From positions 1 to 45,940 of the forward strand of contig NZ_SORX01000015.1 of NCBI RefSeq assembly GCF_004405125.1: a stretch of DNA of 45,940 nucleotides, given 5' to 3'. Below, piece by piece: positions 1-8,300 of the stretch. The stretch's first letter is position 1, and every line of letters starts with the position of its first letter. The stretch is from Jeotgalibacillus salarius (lineage in GTDB: Bacteria > Bacillota > Bacilli > Bacillales > Jeotgalibacillaceae). Position numbers and translations under genes: made by a program. The notes beneath the pieces were generated by a model, which had not been told where the DNA came from, did no database searches, and was given only the letters and a program-made list of their open reading frames with translations.

Positions 1-51
1 CGCCGATGGTAGTTGGGGGTTTCCCCCTGTGAGAGTAGGACGTCGCTAGGC
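1..51 (+). rRNA. rrf: 5S ribosomal RNA, 3' end (partial)
   Basis: The window opens inside a 5S rRNA gene. The stretch contains the conserved 3' part of bacterial 5S rRNA: GATGGTAGT, then a G-rich/C-rich hairpin (GGGGGTTTCCCCC), then TGAGAGTAGGACGTCGC, ending near GCTAGGC. The 5' half lies outside the window. A terminator follows at once, so this is the end of an rRNA operon read on the plus strand. The exact mature 3' end may differ by a few bases. Confidence 0.93.
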
Positions 52-59
52 AAACAGAA

Positions 60-88
60 AGTCTTCCCTGTGTGGGAGGGCTTTTTTT
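60..88 (+). terminator. rRNA operon intrinsic terminator
   Basis: A 9-bp stem including G-U pairs (AGTCTTCCC with GGGAGGGCT), a 5-nt loop and a run of seven T lie directly after the 5S rRNA end. This is a factor-independent terminator for the upstream rRNA operon. Confidence 0.85.
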
Positions 89-89
89 G

Positions 90-477
90 TGTTTGAATGA
101 TTATAAGGGACAGGATCCTGAGAGGCATGAAACGCAAAGGGCCCGAGACTTAAGGGCATGAAAGGCAAAAGGACAGTGACCTTAGTGCATCCAGTGCCAG
201 GTTTGGAGGATCAAAAAAATAATATTCCTTCATTTGATTATCTTTTCCATCAAAGCGCTATCACCATTCCTTTTTTTCTCAGCAGGATTCCATCAATCCC
301 TCGAATAATTCCTTCATTAAGTAAGAAAGTATCCTGAATTCCTTCAGCAGCTCAGAGAATTCCATTATCGATCCCGATTTATTCTTCAGCTAGAAGGATG
401 ATTCCTTCATTCGTATTACACGATCCAATCTATAATTTTCAACAAGTGTGAGATAGGTCATAATTTAAGTTGATTTC
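90..477. other. Non-coding gap after rRNA operon with scattered ATTCCTTCA motifs
   Basis: No convincing gene is seen in this stretch. It contains a degenerate, irregularly spaced repeat of ATTCCTTCAT: near-exact copies at 224-233, 308-317, 338-346 and 401-410, and weaker ATTCCATCA/ATTCCAT copies at 287-296 and 359-365. Spacing is not constant, so this is not a simple tandem array. No ribosome binding site with a reading frame was found. Confidence 0.5.
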
Positions 478-502
478 GTTTAATGATTTGATGAGAGGGT
501 AT
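478..502 (+). promoter_or_regulatory. Sigma-B-type promoter for the DJ-1/PfpI gene
   Basis: GTTTAA at 478-483 and GGGTAT at 497-502 are separated by 13 nt. This matches the general-stress sigma-B consensus (GTTTAA, 12-15 nt, GGGWAW). Transcription would start about 7-10 nt downstream, giving a roughly 45-nt leader before the ATG at 557. In B. subtilis several PfpI-family genes belong to the general stress regulon, which fits. The -35 and -10 elements fall inside the longer reading frame beginning at 470, which argues against that upstream start. Confidence 0.7.
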
Positions 503-556
503 CTTATTAAAGTGAGACAAGATAATATCCATTATCGAAAAGGTGGTATGTTAAAA

Positions 557-1216
557 ATGAGTAAAAATGTATTGATGGTATTAACGAATACGAGTGAAAT
601 TGATAAAGATCACCCAACAGGCTTATGGCTATCAGAATTTGCTGAACCTTACGTTGAATTTAAAAAGAACGGTTATGAGGTAACAGTAGTAAGCCCTAAA
701 GGCGGCGGTATTCCGCTTGATCCGAATAGCTTAGATGACAGTGAAAATCCTTCGGAGTGGAAAGAAGCTGAAGAAGAGATTCAGAACACTGAAAAGTTAT
801 CAAATGTAGTGTTTGAAAACTTTGATGGTATTTTCCTTCCTGGTGGACATGGCACAATGTTTGATCTGCCTAATGAACCGCAGCTTCAGGATGCACTGGC
901 GCATTTCGCTGAAAACAATAAAGCGATCGGAGCTGTATGTCATGGTCCTGCAGGATTTGTAGACGTAGAGCTATCTGATGGAACTTATTTAGTGAAGGGC
1001 AAGAAAATGACAGGTTTCACGAATGAAGAGGAAAAAGAAACAGGATTGGATTCTCTAATGCCGTTCATGCTGCAGACTAAGCTTGAAGAGCAGGGTGCCC
1101 ATTATGTCACTCAGGGTAACTGGGCGGAGCATGTACTGACTGATGGAAAGTTTGTTACTGGTCAAAATCCACAGTCAAGCCAAAAAGCTGCTGAAGCATT
1201 TGTGAAAGTATTATAA
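557..1216 (+). CDS. DJ-1/PfpI family protein (type 1 glutamine amidotransferase-like, Hsp31 type)
   Basis: The 219-residue protein has the DJ-1/PfpI alpha/beta fold signature. Asp15-Pro20 and a Glu in the LSEFAEPY segment (about 27-30) lie before the nucleophile elbow AVCHGP, with Cys128 and His129. Family members of this Hsp31-like subtype act as glyoxalase III/deglycase-like enzymes or holdases under carbonyl or oxidative stress; which activity applies here cannot be read from sequence. The start was set at ATG 557, not at TTG 470 or ATG 548, because AGGTGG at 541-546 is 10 nt upstream of 557 and a sigma-B-like promoter lies at 478-502. The gene is monocistronic and ends in a terminator shared with the convergent oxidoreductase. 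Confidence 0.88.
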   Translation: MSKNVLMVLTNTSEIDKDHPTGLWLSEFAEPYVEFKKNGYEVTVVSPKGGGIPLDPNSLDDSENPSEWKEAEEEIQNTEKLSNVVFENFDGIFLPGGHGTMFDLPNEPQLQDALAHFAENNKAIGAVCHGPAGFVDVELSDGTYLVKGKKMTGFTNEEEKETGLDSLMPFMLQTKLEEQGAHYVTQGNWAEHVLTDGKFVTGQNPQSSQKAAEAFVKVL

Positions 1217-1224
1217 TAGAATGT

Positions 1225-1256
1225 AAAAGCGCAAATCCATCAGGATTTGCGCTTTT
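1225..1256. terminator. Bidirectional terminator between convergent genes
   Basis: A perfect 14-bp stem (AAAAGCGCAAATCC / GGATTTGCGCTTTT) with a 4-nt loop has T-rich ends on both strands. It lies between the stop codons of the DJ-1-like gene (plus) and the oxidoreductase (minus). Confidence 0.92.
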
Positions 1257-1261
1257 GTTGA

Positions 1262-2206
1262 TTAAAGCAGTTGTTCAAAGACTTTTTGTACTGCCGTTCC
1301 TTCTTCAAATGAAACGAGATTAGAGGACTGACCGGTTACGATTGCATGATGGAATGCTGTCAGAAGTGATTCTGACGCAGATGCAGAGCGTTCCTGAATT
1401 AATTCAAGGGGCTTTTCTGCAGTACCGAATTTAAGCTCTGACCACTGATCCAGAGAAATGATGCCTTTTGATCCGTAGATTCTGTAAGTCAGATCATCTT
1501 TCATCCCAATTCCACTTTGCCCATTTATTAAAAATGGAATTGGACCAGCATGACCAAATGCAAGCACGCTTGTTTCGCTTGCATCCTGACTATCAGGATA
1601 TTTGGTTTCTTTAGCTGAGATGGCCATGTCACCAAATAATTGATTCGTTAATTGTATATAATGGGGCGTGATTTCTCTGATGAAACCACCTTGTTCACGT
1701 TTTGCGATCCATTCGTTTTGCTGCCAGAAACGGGGCCATGTTTCAAACCTCATTGTTAATTCAACTCTTTGAATCTCACCAACTTCAGTCAGCTTTTCTT
1801 TTAGTAGTGCAACTTCATTGCTGTAATGAAGCGGGAAGTGGATTGCATTAATGACGTTTGCGTTTTTAACGGCTGAGGTCATTTCTTCAGCTTCTTCTAA
1901 AGAGTTGGCAAGGGGCTTCTCACATAGAATTGCAATTCCGTGTTTGGCAGCCATCAGTGCATAATGATAATGGAATTTAGGAGGAACGGCTATGTAAATG
2001 GCATCAAGAGCGCCGTATTCAATCATTTCCTCTGCTTTTGTATATTGAATTGCTTTTAGCGCGTGTGTTTGTGTAGTGTCTTTCATTAAAGCTTTATTTG
2101 TATCGCTGATTGCTGAGATTGTATAACCTTCATGCTGTTGAAAGGCTGGAATAAGCCGTTGTCCAATTGCACCAAGTCCAATCATACCAATTGATAATTC
2201 TTTCAT
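1262..2206 (-). CDS. Gfo/Idh/MocA family NAD(P)-dependent oxidoreductase
   Basis: The 314-residue protein starts with a Rossmann dinucleotide-binding loop (GLGAIGQR, about residues 10-17). It carries the family EKP motif at about 96-98, where the Lys is the usual catalytic residue, followed by the mixed alpha/beta C-terminal domain. The family oxidises sugars, inositols or amino-acid derivatives; the substrate is not identifiable here. The start was moved from GTG 2215 to ATG 2206, because AGGAG sits 8 nt before the ATG and overlaps the GTG. The gene stands alone, with a possible promoter at 2238-2266. Confidence 0.85.
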   Translation of the reverse strand: MKELSIGMIGLGAIGQRLIPAFQQHEGYTISAISDTNKALMKDTTQTHALKAIQYTKAEEMIEYGALDAIYIAVPPKFHYHYALMAAKHGIAILCEKPLANSLEEAEEMTSAVKNANVINAIHFPLHYSNEVALLKEKLTEVGEIQRVELTMRFETWPRFWQQNEWIAKREQGGFIREITPHYIQLTNQLFGDMAISAKETKYPDSQDASETSVLAFGHAGPIPFLINGQSGIGMKDDLTYRIYGSKGIISLDQWSELKFGTAEKPLELIQERSASASESLLTAFHHAIVTGQSSNLVSFEEGTAVQKVFEQLL

Positions 2207-2237
2207 ATTCTCCACTCCTGTATCAGATGATAAATAG

Positions 2238-2266
2238 ATTATAGCACTTCGAAACGCGAAATATCT
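2238..2266 (-). promoter_or_regulatory. Probable sigma-A promoter of the oxidoreductase gene
   Basis: On the minus strand TATAAT (2243-2238) is preceded by TGC, an extended -10. A poor -35 (AGATAT, 2266-2261) lies 17 nt upstream. The extended -10 makes this the most likely start region for the oxidoreductase transcript. Confidence 0.5.
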
Positions 2267-2367
2267 AAAAGTTCATGAATTGAGACAGAATGTACTTTAC
2301 ATTTTTCTCTATGGCTAGTAGGATTGCTTTTAGGATTTGAAAATATCGGAAAAGAGGAGAAGAAAAA

Positions 2368-2937
2368 TTGCTTGAGAACAGCTTAATGATGGTAGCGATT
2401 ATTTTTTCGATCAATATTTTTTATGTCACGTTTTTTACTATTCGAATGATTTTAACATTAAAGGGCTATCGCTATTATGCTGCAGGTGTCAGCATGGTAG
2501 AGGTCGTCATATATGTAGTGGGTCTGGGATTGGTTTTAGATAATTTAAACGAGATTCAAAACCTGATTGCCTATGCTTTAGGGTATGGTCTGGGTGTGAT
2601 TATCGGTATGAAGATCGAAGAGAAATTGGCGCTTGGATATATTACAGTTAATGTGATCACGACAGATAATGGACTGGAGCTTCCTAGAAAACTGAGAGAA
2701 CTGGGTTACGGTGTGACGGATTGGGAAGCAAACGGTCTTGAAGGAGATCGTTTTGCAATGCAAATATTAACGCCTAGAAAATATGAATTAAAGTTATACG
2801 ACAGAATCAAAGAAATTGATCCGAAGGCGTTTATGATTTCATACGAACCTAAAGCGATTCATGGGGGCTTCTGGGTAAAGAGTGTGAAGAGAAGAATGTC
2901 TCAGGAGGAAAAAAAGAATGAGCAAAAAGTGGTTTGA
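2368..2937 (+). CDS. yebE: DUF2179/UPF0316 membrane protein, YebE type
   Basis: The 189-residue protein has an N-terminal membrane part with three predicted helices (about 5-30, 37-57, 62-82). A soluble C-terminal DUF2179-like domain follows (about 105-170), containing [15 protein letters not shown] and a terminal HGGFW motif. Its function is not known. The start is TTG at 2368, supported by AGGAG at 2355-2359 eight nt upstream; no better ATG precedes the first helix. It overlaps the next gene by 20 nt, so the two are translationally coupled. YebE followed by YebG upstream of purE is the same order as in B. subtilis. Confidence 0.86.
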   Translation: MLENSLMMVAIIFSINIFYVTFFTIRMILTLKGYRYYAAGVSMVEVVIYVVGLGLVLDNLNEIQNLIAYALGYGLGVIIGMKIEEKLALGYITVNVITTDNGLELPRKLRELGYGVTDWEANGLEGDRFAMQILTPRKYELKLYDRIKEIDPKAFMISYEPKAIHGGFWVKSVKRRMSQEEKKNEQKVV

Positions 2938-3112
2938 CGTTGAAGAACACGAGACGATTGGAGACTGTCTGGATAGAATGGCAAACGAAGGATATACGCC
3001 AGTAAGAAGAATGGAAGAACCTGTTTTTAAGGAAGTAAAAGATGGAACTTCTGTAAAACAGGAACCAGTCAAACAAAAAATCAGGTTTCAAGGCCTAAAA
3101 AGCGAACAATGA
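2918..3112 (+). CDS. yebG: NETI-motif small protein, YebG type
   Basis: This 64-residue protein belongs to the YebG/NETI-motif family; here the motif reads [11 protein letters not shown], followed by the conserved [14 protein letters not shown] segment. Its role is unknown. A strong AGGAGG (2902-2907) sits inside the end of yebE, and the reading frames overlap by 20 nt, so expression is coupled to yebE. The stop codon (3110-3112) lies within the first PurBox of the pur control region, so the gene ends exactly where purine control begins. Confidence 0.83.
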   Translation: MSKKWFDVEEHETIGDCLDRMANEGYTPVRRMEEPVFKEVKDGTSVKQEPVKQKIRFQGLKSEQ

Positions 3113-3139
3113 AATGTTCAGAAAAAATAATGTTCGCTT
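3097..3139 (+). promoter_or_regulatory. Pair of divergent PurBoxes (PurR operator) for the pur operon
   Basis: AAGCGAACA at 3100-3108 and its exact reverse complement TGTTCGCTT at 3131-3139 are embedded in A/T-rich flanks. The CGAAC core in opposed orientation is the PurR operator of Bacillales, bound by a PurR dimer whose binding is relieved by PRPP. The boxes lie just upstream of the -35 element, as in B. subtilis pur. Box 1 overlaps the stop codon of yebG. Confidence 0.88.
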
Positions 3140-3145
3140 ATCATG

Positions 3146-3174
3146 TTGACGTTCTGATGTCAGCTTGTTATGAT
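3146..3174 (+). promoter_or_regulatory. Sigma-A promoter of the pur operon
   Basis: TTGACG (3146-3151) and TATGAT (3169-3174) are separated by exactly 17 nt, directly downstream of the PurBoxes. The predicted start near 3181 places the guanine aptamer about 20 nt into the transcript. Confidence 0.9.
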
Positions 3175-3200
3175 GATTACGAAATCAATTGAATGAACGG

Positions 3201-3367
3201 CCTCATATAAAATCGGGAATATGGCCCGAAAGTTTCTACCCTGCACCGTAAATGACAGGACTATGAGGGAAAGAGTCAGGCACACCCGCATTTTCTGCAG
3301 GTCTCCTGACATTTGTCAGCAGCTTTCCTTCATTATTACTAATGAAAGAAAACTGCTGATTTTTTTA
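3201..3367 (+). ncRNA. Guanine riboswitch with transcription attenuator (pur leader)
   Basis: The purine aptamer spans 3201-3268. P1 is CCTCAT (3201-3206) with ATGAGG (3263-3268). The P2 loop is ATATGG, the J2/3 segment is GTTTCTACC, and the P3 loop is CACCGTAAATG. The specificity base is C at 3261 (GACTAT), which marks guanine or hypoxanthine rather than adenine. The terminator is 3317-3367: CAGCAG...CTGCTG stem, then TTTTTTT. An antiterminator is visible: ATGAGGGAAAG (3263-3273) can pair with CTTTCCTTCAT (3323-3333), 11 bp with one G-U. That pairing uses the 3' strand of P1 and the 5' side of the terminator. Ligand binding should hold P1 and allow termination, so high guanine turns the operon off. 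A 64-codon open frame starting at 3221 inside this RNA is not a gene. Confidence 0.93.
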
Positions 3368-3407
3368 TTTGTAATTATTATAACTTTTAATTCATTTATC
3401 AGATTCA

Positions 3408-3482
3408 GCTGTTGATTGTAGTGGAGGACGGAGACTCCTGCCCGGGGGCAGGGAAGCGGAGTCCTGCACGGAAATCAGCAGC
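3408..3482 (+). repeat. Dispersed structured repeat, copy A (short form)
   Basis: This 75-bp element lies between the pur attenuator and purE. The terminal inverted repeat is GCTGTTGATT / AATCAGCAGC (9 of 10). The internal stem is AGGAC / GTCCT, where other copies have GGCGG / CCGCC. The family core ACTCCTGC is present, but the central module found in the long copies is missing. Confidence 0.8.
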
Positions 3483-3517
3483 GATTATTAAAGAAAAAAC
3501 CGGGATGGAGTGAGAGG

Positions 3518-4006
3518 ATGTCAGCACTGGTTAGCGTCATTATGGGAAGTACGTCAGATTGGCCATCAATGAAAAAAGCATGTGAAAAATTAGATGAACT
3601 GAAGGTGCCTTACGAAAAACAGGTAGTCAGTGCACACCGCACACCTGATCTCATGTTTTCATTTGCTGAAGGAGCGAGATCACGCGGCATTAAAGTGATT
3701 ATCGCAGGAGCAGGCGGAGCAGCACATCTGCCGGGCATGGTAGCAGCAAAAACAACACTTCCGGTGATCGGTGTACCTATTCAGTCTAAAGCATTAAATG
3801 GTCTGGACTCACTCCTATCCATCGCACAAATGCCAGCCGGTGTGCCGGTTGCGACTGTGGCAATTGGTGATGCCGGTGCGGCTAATGCAGGTATTCTGGC
3901 TGCTCAGATGCTGTCAGCGTTTGATGATTCTCTGGTTGAACGACTTGCTGAAATGAGAAAAAAGAGTGAAGAAAAAGTTCTTGAAAGCAGTGGTGATCTC
4001 GTATGA
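3518..4006 (+). CDS. purE: N5-carboxyaminoimidazole ribonucleotide mutase (PurE, class I)
   Basis: PurE converts N5-CAIR to CAIR, the sixth step of IMP synthesis. The 162-residue length is normal for bacterial class I PurE. Visible motifs are the phosphate-binding GSTSDW near the N terminus, the SAHRTP loop with catalytic His40, and the [11 protein letters not shown] glycine-rich stretch at about 67-78. ATG 3518 has GGAG at 3507-3510. This is the first gene of the pur operon, behind the PurBoxes and guanine riboswitch, and it ends in an ATGA overlap with purK. The purE-purK pairing shows the N5-CAIR route rather than the vertebrate-type carboxylase. Confidence 0.97.
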   Translation: MSALVSVIMGSTSDWPSMKKACEKLDELKVPYEKQVVSAHRTPDLMFSFAEGARSRGIKVIIAGAGGAAHLPGMVAAKTTLPVIGVPIQSKALNGLDSLLSIAQMPAGVPVATVAIGDAGAANAGILAAQMLSAFDDSLVERLAEMRKKSEEKVLESSGDLV

Positions 4007-5151
4007 ACCAAATGATTATGCCACCCGCAGTGATTGGTATTATCGGGGGCGGACAGCTGGGCAGAATGATGGCACTTTCTGCAAAAGAAGCTGGGTTTCG
4101 CATTGCAGTCCTTGATCCTTCTGAAAATGGTCCGTGTGCACAGGTTGCTGATTATACGATCCAGACTTCATATGATGATGAAAAAGGATTGAAAGAACTT
4201 TCAGAACTCAGTGACGTCATTACTTATGAATTTGAAAATATAGATTATGAATCTCTAAAACGTTTAGCAGAAAAAGCTCATGTTCCCCAGGGAGCTGAAC
4301 TGATAAAAATCACACAAAACCGTCAGTTTGAAAAGGATACTTTGACAAGAGCAGATGTTCCGACAGCCTCTTATAAGATCATAGAAAACGAACAAGGATT
4401 ATATGATATGATAGGAACGTTCGCTTTTCCGATGGTATTGAAGACAATCACAGGTGGATATGATGGTAAGGGACAAGTAAAGCTGAATAGTGAAGATGAT
4501 CTTTCTGAGGCAGCAAAGCTGATTCAGAACAATGGAACGTGTATTTTAGAAGCATTTGTTGATTTTGATTGTGAGATTTCAGTGATCATTCACCGCAACG
4601 CACGAGGTGAAACGGTCACACAGCCAATTGCTGAAAATATTCACATCAACCAGATTTTACACACTTCAATTGTTCCCGCAAGAGTAAGTGAAGATGTAAA
4701 AGTGAATGCAGCCAGACTGGCTGAACAGGTAGCTGATCAGCTAAAGCTGGTTGGAACGCTTGCTGTTGAAATGTTTGTCGGAAAAGCTGGAGAGTTATAT
4801 GTGAATGAACTGGCACCAAGGCCGCATAATTCAGGACACTACTCAATTGAGGCAAGTTCATCATCACAATTCCAGCAGCATATCAGATCAGTTTTAAATT
4901 GGCCTCTGGCACCATCTGAGCTACTTAAGCCGGCTGTCATGATTAATGTCCTTGGACAGCACGTCGAGCCAGTATTAACGGCTATAGATGCTTATCCACA
5001 CTGGTCACTTCATTTATACGGAAAAGACGAAGCGAAAACTAACAGGAAAATGGGGCATATCACAATACTGACAGATGATATTAATAAGACGCTGAAAGAA
5101 ATTGAAGCATCAGGCGTCTGGACCCCTGCAGTCAAGGAGGCACAACGATGA
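4003..5151 (+). CDS. purK: N5-carboxyaminoimidazole ribonucleotide synthase (PurK)
   Basis: This 382-residue ATP-grasp enzyme makes N5-CAIR from AIR, ATP and bicarbonate and hands it to PurE. The N-terminal pre-ATP-grasp fold begins with [13 protein letters not shown] (about 11-23). The ATP-grasp core includes GGYDGKGQ (about 150) and the metal-binding [11 protein letters not shown] segment (about 272). It overlaps purE and purB by four bases (ATGA) at each end, so purE-purK-purB form one coupled block. Confidence 0.97.
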   Translation: MNQMIMPPAVIGIIGGGQLGRMMALSAKEAGFRIAVLDPSENGPCAQVADYTIQTSYDDEKGLKELSELSDVITYEFENIDYESLKRLAEKAHVPQGAELIKITQNRQFEKDTLTRADVPTASYKIIENEQGLYDMIGTFAFPMVLKTITGGYDGKGQVKLNSEDDLSEAAKLIQNNGTCILEAFVDFDCEISVIIHRNARGETVTQPIAENIHINQILHTSIVPARVSEDVKVNAARLAEQVADQLKLVGTLAVEMFVGKAGELYVNELAPRPHNSGHYSIEASSSSQFQQHIRSVLNWPLAPSELLKPAVMINVLGQHVEPVLTAIDAYPHWSLHLYGKDEAKTNRKMGHITILTDDINKTLKEIEASGVWTPAVKEAQR

Positions 5152-6443
5152 TTGAACGTTATACGCGACCTGAGATGGGTGCGATTTGGACTGAGCAGAA
5201 CCGTTTTGAAGCATGGCTTGAAGTTGAAATTCTGGCATGTGAAGCATGGTCAGAGCTTGGTGATATTCCGAAAGAAGATGTAAAGAAAATCCGCGAGAAC
5301 GCATCATTTGATGTAGACCGCATTAAAGCAATCGAAGAAGAAACGCGCCATGACGTAGTGGCATTTACAAGAGCGGTTTCTGAGACGCTTGGCGATGAAA
5401 AGAAGTGGGTTCACTACGGACTGACTTCAACTGATGTTGTAGACACTGCACTTTCATATTTGCTTAGACAGGCAAATGAAATACTGCTTGCAGACCTTGA
5501 GCGTTTTGTAGAGATTTTAGCTGAAAAAGCAAAAGAACATAAAGATACAGTGATGATGGGTCGTACACATGGTGTCCACGCTGAACCAACGACGTTCGGA
5601 CTGAAGCTTGCACTCTGGTATGAAGAGATGAAGCGTAACCTTGACCGCTTTAAGCGCGCAGCAGACGGCGTTGAATTCGGAAAAATGTCTGGTGCAGTTG
5701 GTACTTATGCCAATATCGATCCATTTGTTGAATCTTACGTATGTGAAAAGCTCGGCTTAACACCTGCTCCGGTTTCTACTCAGACACTGCAGCGTGACCG
5801 CCACGCAGATTACATGGGGACACTTGCACTGATCGCGACTTCAATTGAAAAATTCGCTGTTGAAGTCCGCAGCCTTCAAAAGAGTGAAACGCGTGAAGTT
5901 GAGGAATTCTTTGCAAAAGGTCAAAAAGGGTCTTCAGCAATGCCACATAAAAGAAATCCGATCGGCTCTGAAAACATGACGGGACTTGCCCGCCTGATCA
6001 GAGGTTACATGCAGACAGCATACGAGAATGTACCACTTTGGCATGAACGAGATATCTCACACTCATCAGCTGAACGTGTCATTCTACCGGATGCAACAAT
6101 CGCACTAAATTACATGCTGAACCGTTTTGGTAACATCGTCAAAAACCTGACAGTGTTCCCTGAAAATATGAAGCGCAACATGGACCGTACACTCGGTCTG
6201 ATCTACTCACAGCGCGTATTACTCGCACTGATTGACAAAGGCCTGTCACGTGAAGAGGCATATGACACAGTCCAGCCAAAAGCAATGGAAGCATGGGAAA
6301 AACAGGTTCACTTCCGGGAGCTTGTTGAATCAGAAGAAAAAATTACGTCGAAACTGTCACCGGCAGAAATCGAAGACTGCTTCGACTACACCTACCACCT
6401 GCAGCATGTAGATACAGTCTTCAAGCGTATTGGACTTTTATAA
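5148..6443 (+). CDS. purB: Adenylosuccinate lyase (PurB)
   Basis: PurB eliminates fumarate at two points: SAICAR to AICAR on the way to IMP, and adenylosuccinate to AMP. The 431-residue protein carries the fumarase/aspartase superfamily signature [11 protein letters not shown] at about 261-271 (catalytic Ser loop), TRHD with His68, TSTD at 93-96, and [11 protein letters not shown] with catalytic His141. The gene overlaps purK by ATGA. The next 206 nt hold repeat copy B, which separates purB from purC. Confidence 0.97.
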   Translation: MIERYTRPEMGAIWTEQNRFEAWLEVEILACEAWSELGDIPKEDVKKIRENASFDVDRIKAIEEETRHDVVAFTRAVSETLGDEKKWVHYGLTSTDVVDTALSYLLRQANEILLADLERFVEILAEKAKEHKDTVMMGRTHGVHAEPTTFGLKLALWYEEMKRNLDRFKRAADGVEFGKMSGAVGTYANIDPFVESYVCEKLGLTPAPVSTQTLQRDRHADYMGTLALIATSIEKFAVEVRSLQKSETREVEEFFAKGQKGSSAMPHKRNPIGSENMTGLARLIRGYMQTAYENVPLWHERDISHSSAERVILPDATIALNYMLNRFGNIVKNLTVFPENMKRNMDRTLGLIYSQRVLLALIDKGLSREEAYDTVQPKAMEAWEKQVHFRELVESEEKITSKLSPAEIEDCFDYTYHLQHVDTVFKRIGLL

Positions 6444-6454
6444 TTACACTCTGA

Positions 6455-6580
6455 GTTGACCGGAGTGTAAGGCGGCGACTCCAGCAGGAGAAGACGGACA
6501 GCTGAGACCCCGCAGAGCTTTAGCTCGAGGAGGCTCAGCGCCGTCCCTGCGGAAAGCGTCCGCCTGAAACGAAGGTCGAC
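6455..6580 (+). repeat. Dispersed structured repeat, copy B (long form, type 1 centre)
   Basis: This 126-bp element fills the purB-purC gap. Terminal arms are GTTGACC / GGTCGAC (one G-T). The second stem is GGCGG / CCGCC. The central module is GCTGAG / CTCAGC enclosing the hairpin GAGCTTTAGCTC and the conserved ACCCCGCAG. The centre is nearly identical to copy C. There is no T-tract, so it is not a standard terminator. Short open frames that cross it on the minus strand are artefacts of the repeat. Confidence 0.85.
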
Positions 6581-6649
6581 GGGTATAGAGCAATAATAAA
6601 TTATCCAGAATAATCCCAATATTCCGACATTCGAAAGGATGAAATCCAC

Positions 6650-7366
6650 TTGAAAAAAGAACAGCTCCTCTACGAAGGCAAAGCAAAACGACTCTATCAG
6701 ACAGATCAAAAAGACGTTCTATGGATTGAATATAAAGACTCAGCAACCGCATTTAACGGTGAAAAGAAAGAAATGATTGCTGGTAAAGGTGTGCTGAATA
6801 ACCTGATTACAAGCCTTCTGTTCGAGAAGTTGAAAGCTGAAGGAATTGACTCTCACTTTATTAAGAAGATTTCAGATCACGAACAGCTTGTCAAGGCAGT
6901 TGAGATCATTCCAATTGAAGTGGTTGTCAGAAGTACAGTAGCAGGAACGCTGGCAAAGCGGATTGGTCTGGATGAGGGAACTAAGCTTCCGAAAACAATT
7001 GTGGAGTGGTATTACAAGGACGATGATCTCGGTGATCCGCTCATTAATGAAGATCACATTGAAGTACTTGGACTTGCTTCAGCTGAAGAGCTTTCTCTTT
7101 TAAAGGAAAAAGGGCTTCAGGTTAATCAGGTCATGACCGCATTTTTTAAAGAAATCGGTCTCGATTTAATAGATTTTAAGCTTGAATTTGGACGTGATGA
7201 AAACGGGCGGGTGCTGCTGGCGGATGAAATTTCGCCTGACACGTGCAGACTTTGGGATATTGAAACAGGCGAGAAGATGGATAAAGATGTGTTCAGACGA
7301 AATCTGGGCAGTCTGACAGAAGCTTATGAAAAGGTATTAAACCGACTGGGAGGCGTCAAATCATGA
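6650..7366 (+). CDS. purC: Phosphoribosylaminoimidazole-succinocarboxamide synthase (PurC)
   Basis: PurC joins CAIR and aspartate using ATP to give SAICAR. The 238-residue protein begins LLYEGKAKRLYQTD, the typical PurC N terminus. It contains the RSTVAGTLAKR segment (about 89-99) and the SAICAR synthase signature LADEISPDTCRLWD (about 191-204). The start is TTG at 6650, which gives the family-length N terminus, with AAAGGAT about 9 nt upstream. It is the first gene of the second pur block and overlaps purS by ATGA. Confidence 0.95.
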   Translation: MKKEQLLYEGKAKRLYQTDQKDVLWIEYKDSATAFNGEKKEMIAGKGVLNNLITSLLFEKLKAEGIDSHFIKKISDHEQLVKAVEIIPIEVVVRSTVAGTLAKRIGLDEGTKLPKTIVEWYYKDDDLGDPLINEDHIEVLGLASAEELSLLKEKGLQVNQVMTAFFKEIGLDLIDFKLEFGRDENGRVLLADEISPDTCRLWDIETGEKMDKDVFRRNLGSLTEAYEKVLNRLGGVKS

Positions 7367-7617
7367 TAAAAGTAAAAGTTCATGTAACGTTAAGAGAAAG
7401 TGTACTTGATCCGCAGGGAACAGTAGTAAAGAATTCGCTTCATGCAATGAATTACCATGAAGTGCAGGACGTGCGAATCGGAAAATACCTGGAGCTTTTA
7501 ATTGAACCGTCTGATCGTCCAATTGAAGAAGCAGTGAAAGAAATGTGCGAGAAGCTGCTCGCAAATACAGTTATTGAGAACTATGAGTTTGAAGTGGAGG
7601 AGGCCGTTACACAATGA
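7363..7617 (+). CDS. purS: Phosphoribosylformylglycinamidine synthase subunit PurS
   Basis: PurS is an 84-residue small subunit that bridges PurQ and PurL in the three-part FGAM synthase of Gram-positive bacteria. The sequence shows the usual [15 protein letters not shown] start and the [10 protein letters not shown](Q)[10 protein letters not shown] core. It overlaps purC and purQ by four bases on each side. Its presence fits the short (737-residue) PurL encoded downstream, which needs PurS and PurQ. Confidence 0.96.
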   Translation: MIKVKVHVTLRESVLDPQGTVVKNSLHAMNYHEVQDVRIGKYLELLIEPSDRPIEEAVKEMCEKLLANTVIENYEFEVEEAVTQ

Positions 7618-8300
7618 AGTTTGCGGTCATCGTATTTCCGGGATCTAACTGTGACATAGATATGTATCATGCAGTAAAGGATGAACTTGGCGAGGAAGTT
7701 GAGTATGTCTGGCATGATGAAGCTGATTTAGAACAATTCGACGGTATTTTACTGCCGGGTGGATTCTCTTACGGCGACTACTTGCGTTCAGGATCCATCG
7801 CACGCTTTTCGAATGTGATGAATGAAGTTGTAAAGGCAGCTGAAGCAGGGAAGCCTGTACTTGGCGTATGTAATGGATTTCAGATTCTCCTTGAATCAGG
7901 TTTATTGCCGGGCGCTATGCTTCGCAATCAGGGATTAAAATTTATCTGTCGTCCTGTCGAACTTGAAGTTGTCAATAACGAAACAATGTTCACGAAGGCT
8001 TACCAGCCGAATGAGCGCATTACAGTACCTGTCGCTCACGGAGAAGGAAACTATTTCTGTGACGAAGAAACGTTAAAACAGCTTGAAAAAAATAATCAGA
8101 TCGTATTTCGCTATGCGAATGACAATCCAAATGGCAGTTTGCTTTCAATTGCAGGGATCACCAATGAAAAAGGGAACGTACTTGGTATGATGCCTCACCC
8201 TGAGCGTGCGGTGGACAAGCTTTTAGGAAGTGCAGACGGTCTTAAATTGTTTCAATCAATCGTAAAACACTGGAGGGACTCTCATGTCGTTACTGCTTGA
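7614..8300 (+). CDS. purQ: Phosphoribosylformylglycinamidine synthase glutaminase subunit (PurQ)
   Basis: PurQ is a class I glutamine amidotransferase of 228 residues that releases ammonia from glutamine for PurL. The catalytic triad is readable: Cys86 in GVCNGFQ, and His195 and Glu197 in [21 protein letters not shown] at about 47-59 forms the oxyanion region. It overlaps purS by 4 nt and purL by 17 nt, consistent with assembly of a PurS-PurQ-PurL complex. Confidence 0.97.
   Translation: MKFAVIVFPGSNCDIDMYHAVKDELGEEVEYVWHDEADLEQFDGILLPGGFSYGDYLRSGSIARFSNVMNEVVKAAEAGKPVLGVCNGFQILLESGLLPGAMLRNQGLKFICRPVELEVVNNETMFTKAYQPNERITVPVAHGEGNYFCDEETLKQLEKNNQIVFRYANDNPNGSLLSIAGITNEKGNVLGMMPHPERAVDKLLGSADGLKLFQSIVKHWRDSHVVTA

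Noticed and set aside
470-556. N-terminal extension of the DJ-1-like protein from TTG 470
   Set aside because: The sigma-B-like promoter overlaps it, there is no ribosome binding site at 470, and family proteins start at the position of ATG 557.
3221-3415. 64-codon open reading frame in the pur leader
   Set aside because: It runs through the guanine aptamer and the attenuator hairpin, has no ribosome binding site, and its sequence is explained by RNA structure.
6455-6580. Repeat copy B as an intrinsic terminator between purB and purC
   Set aside because: The stems are GC-rich but no T-tract follows, and several copies lie in the opposite orientation to transcription.
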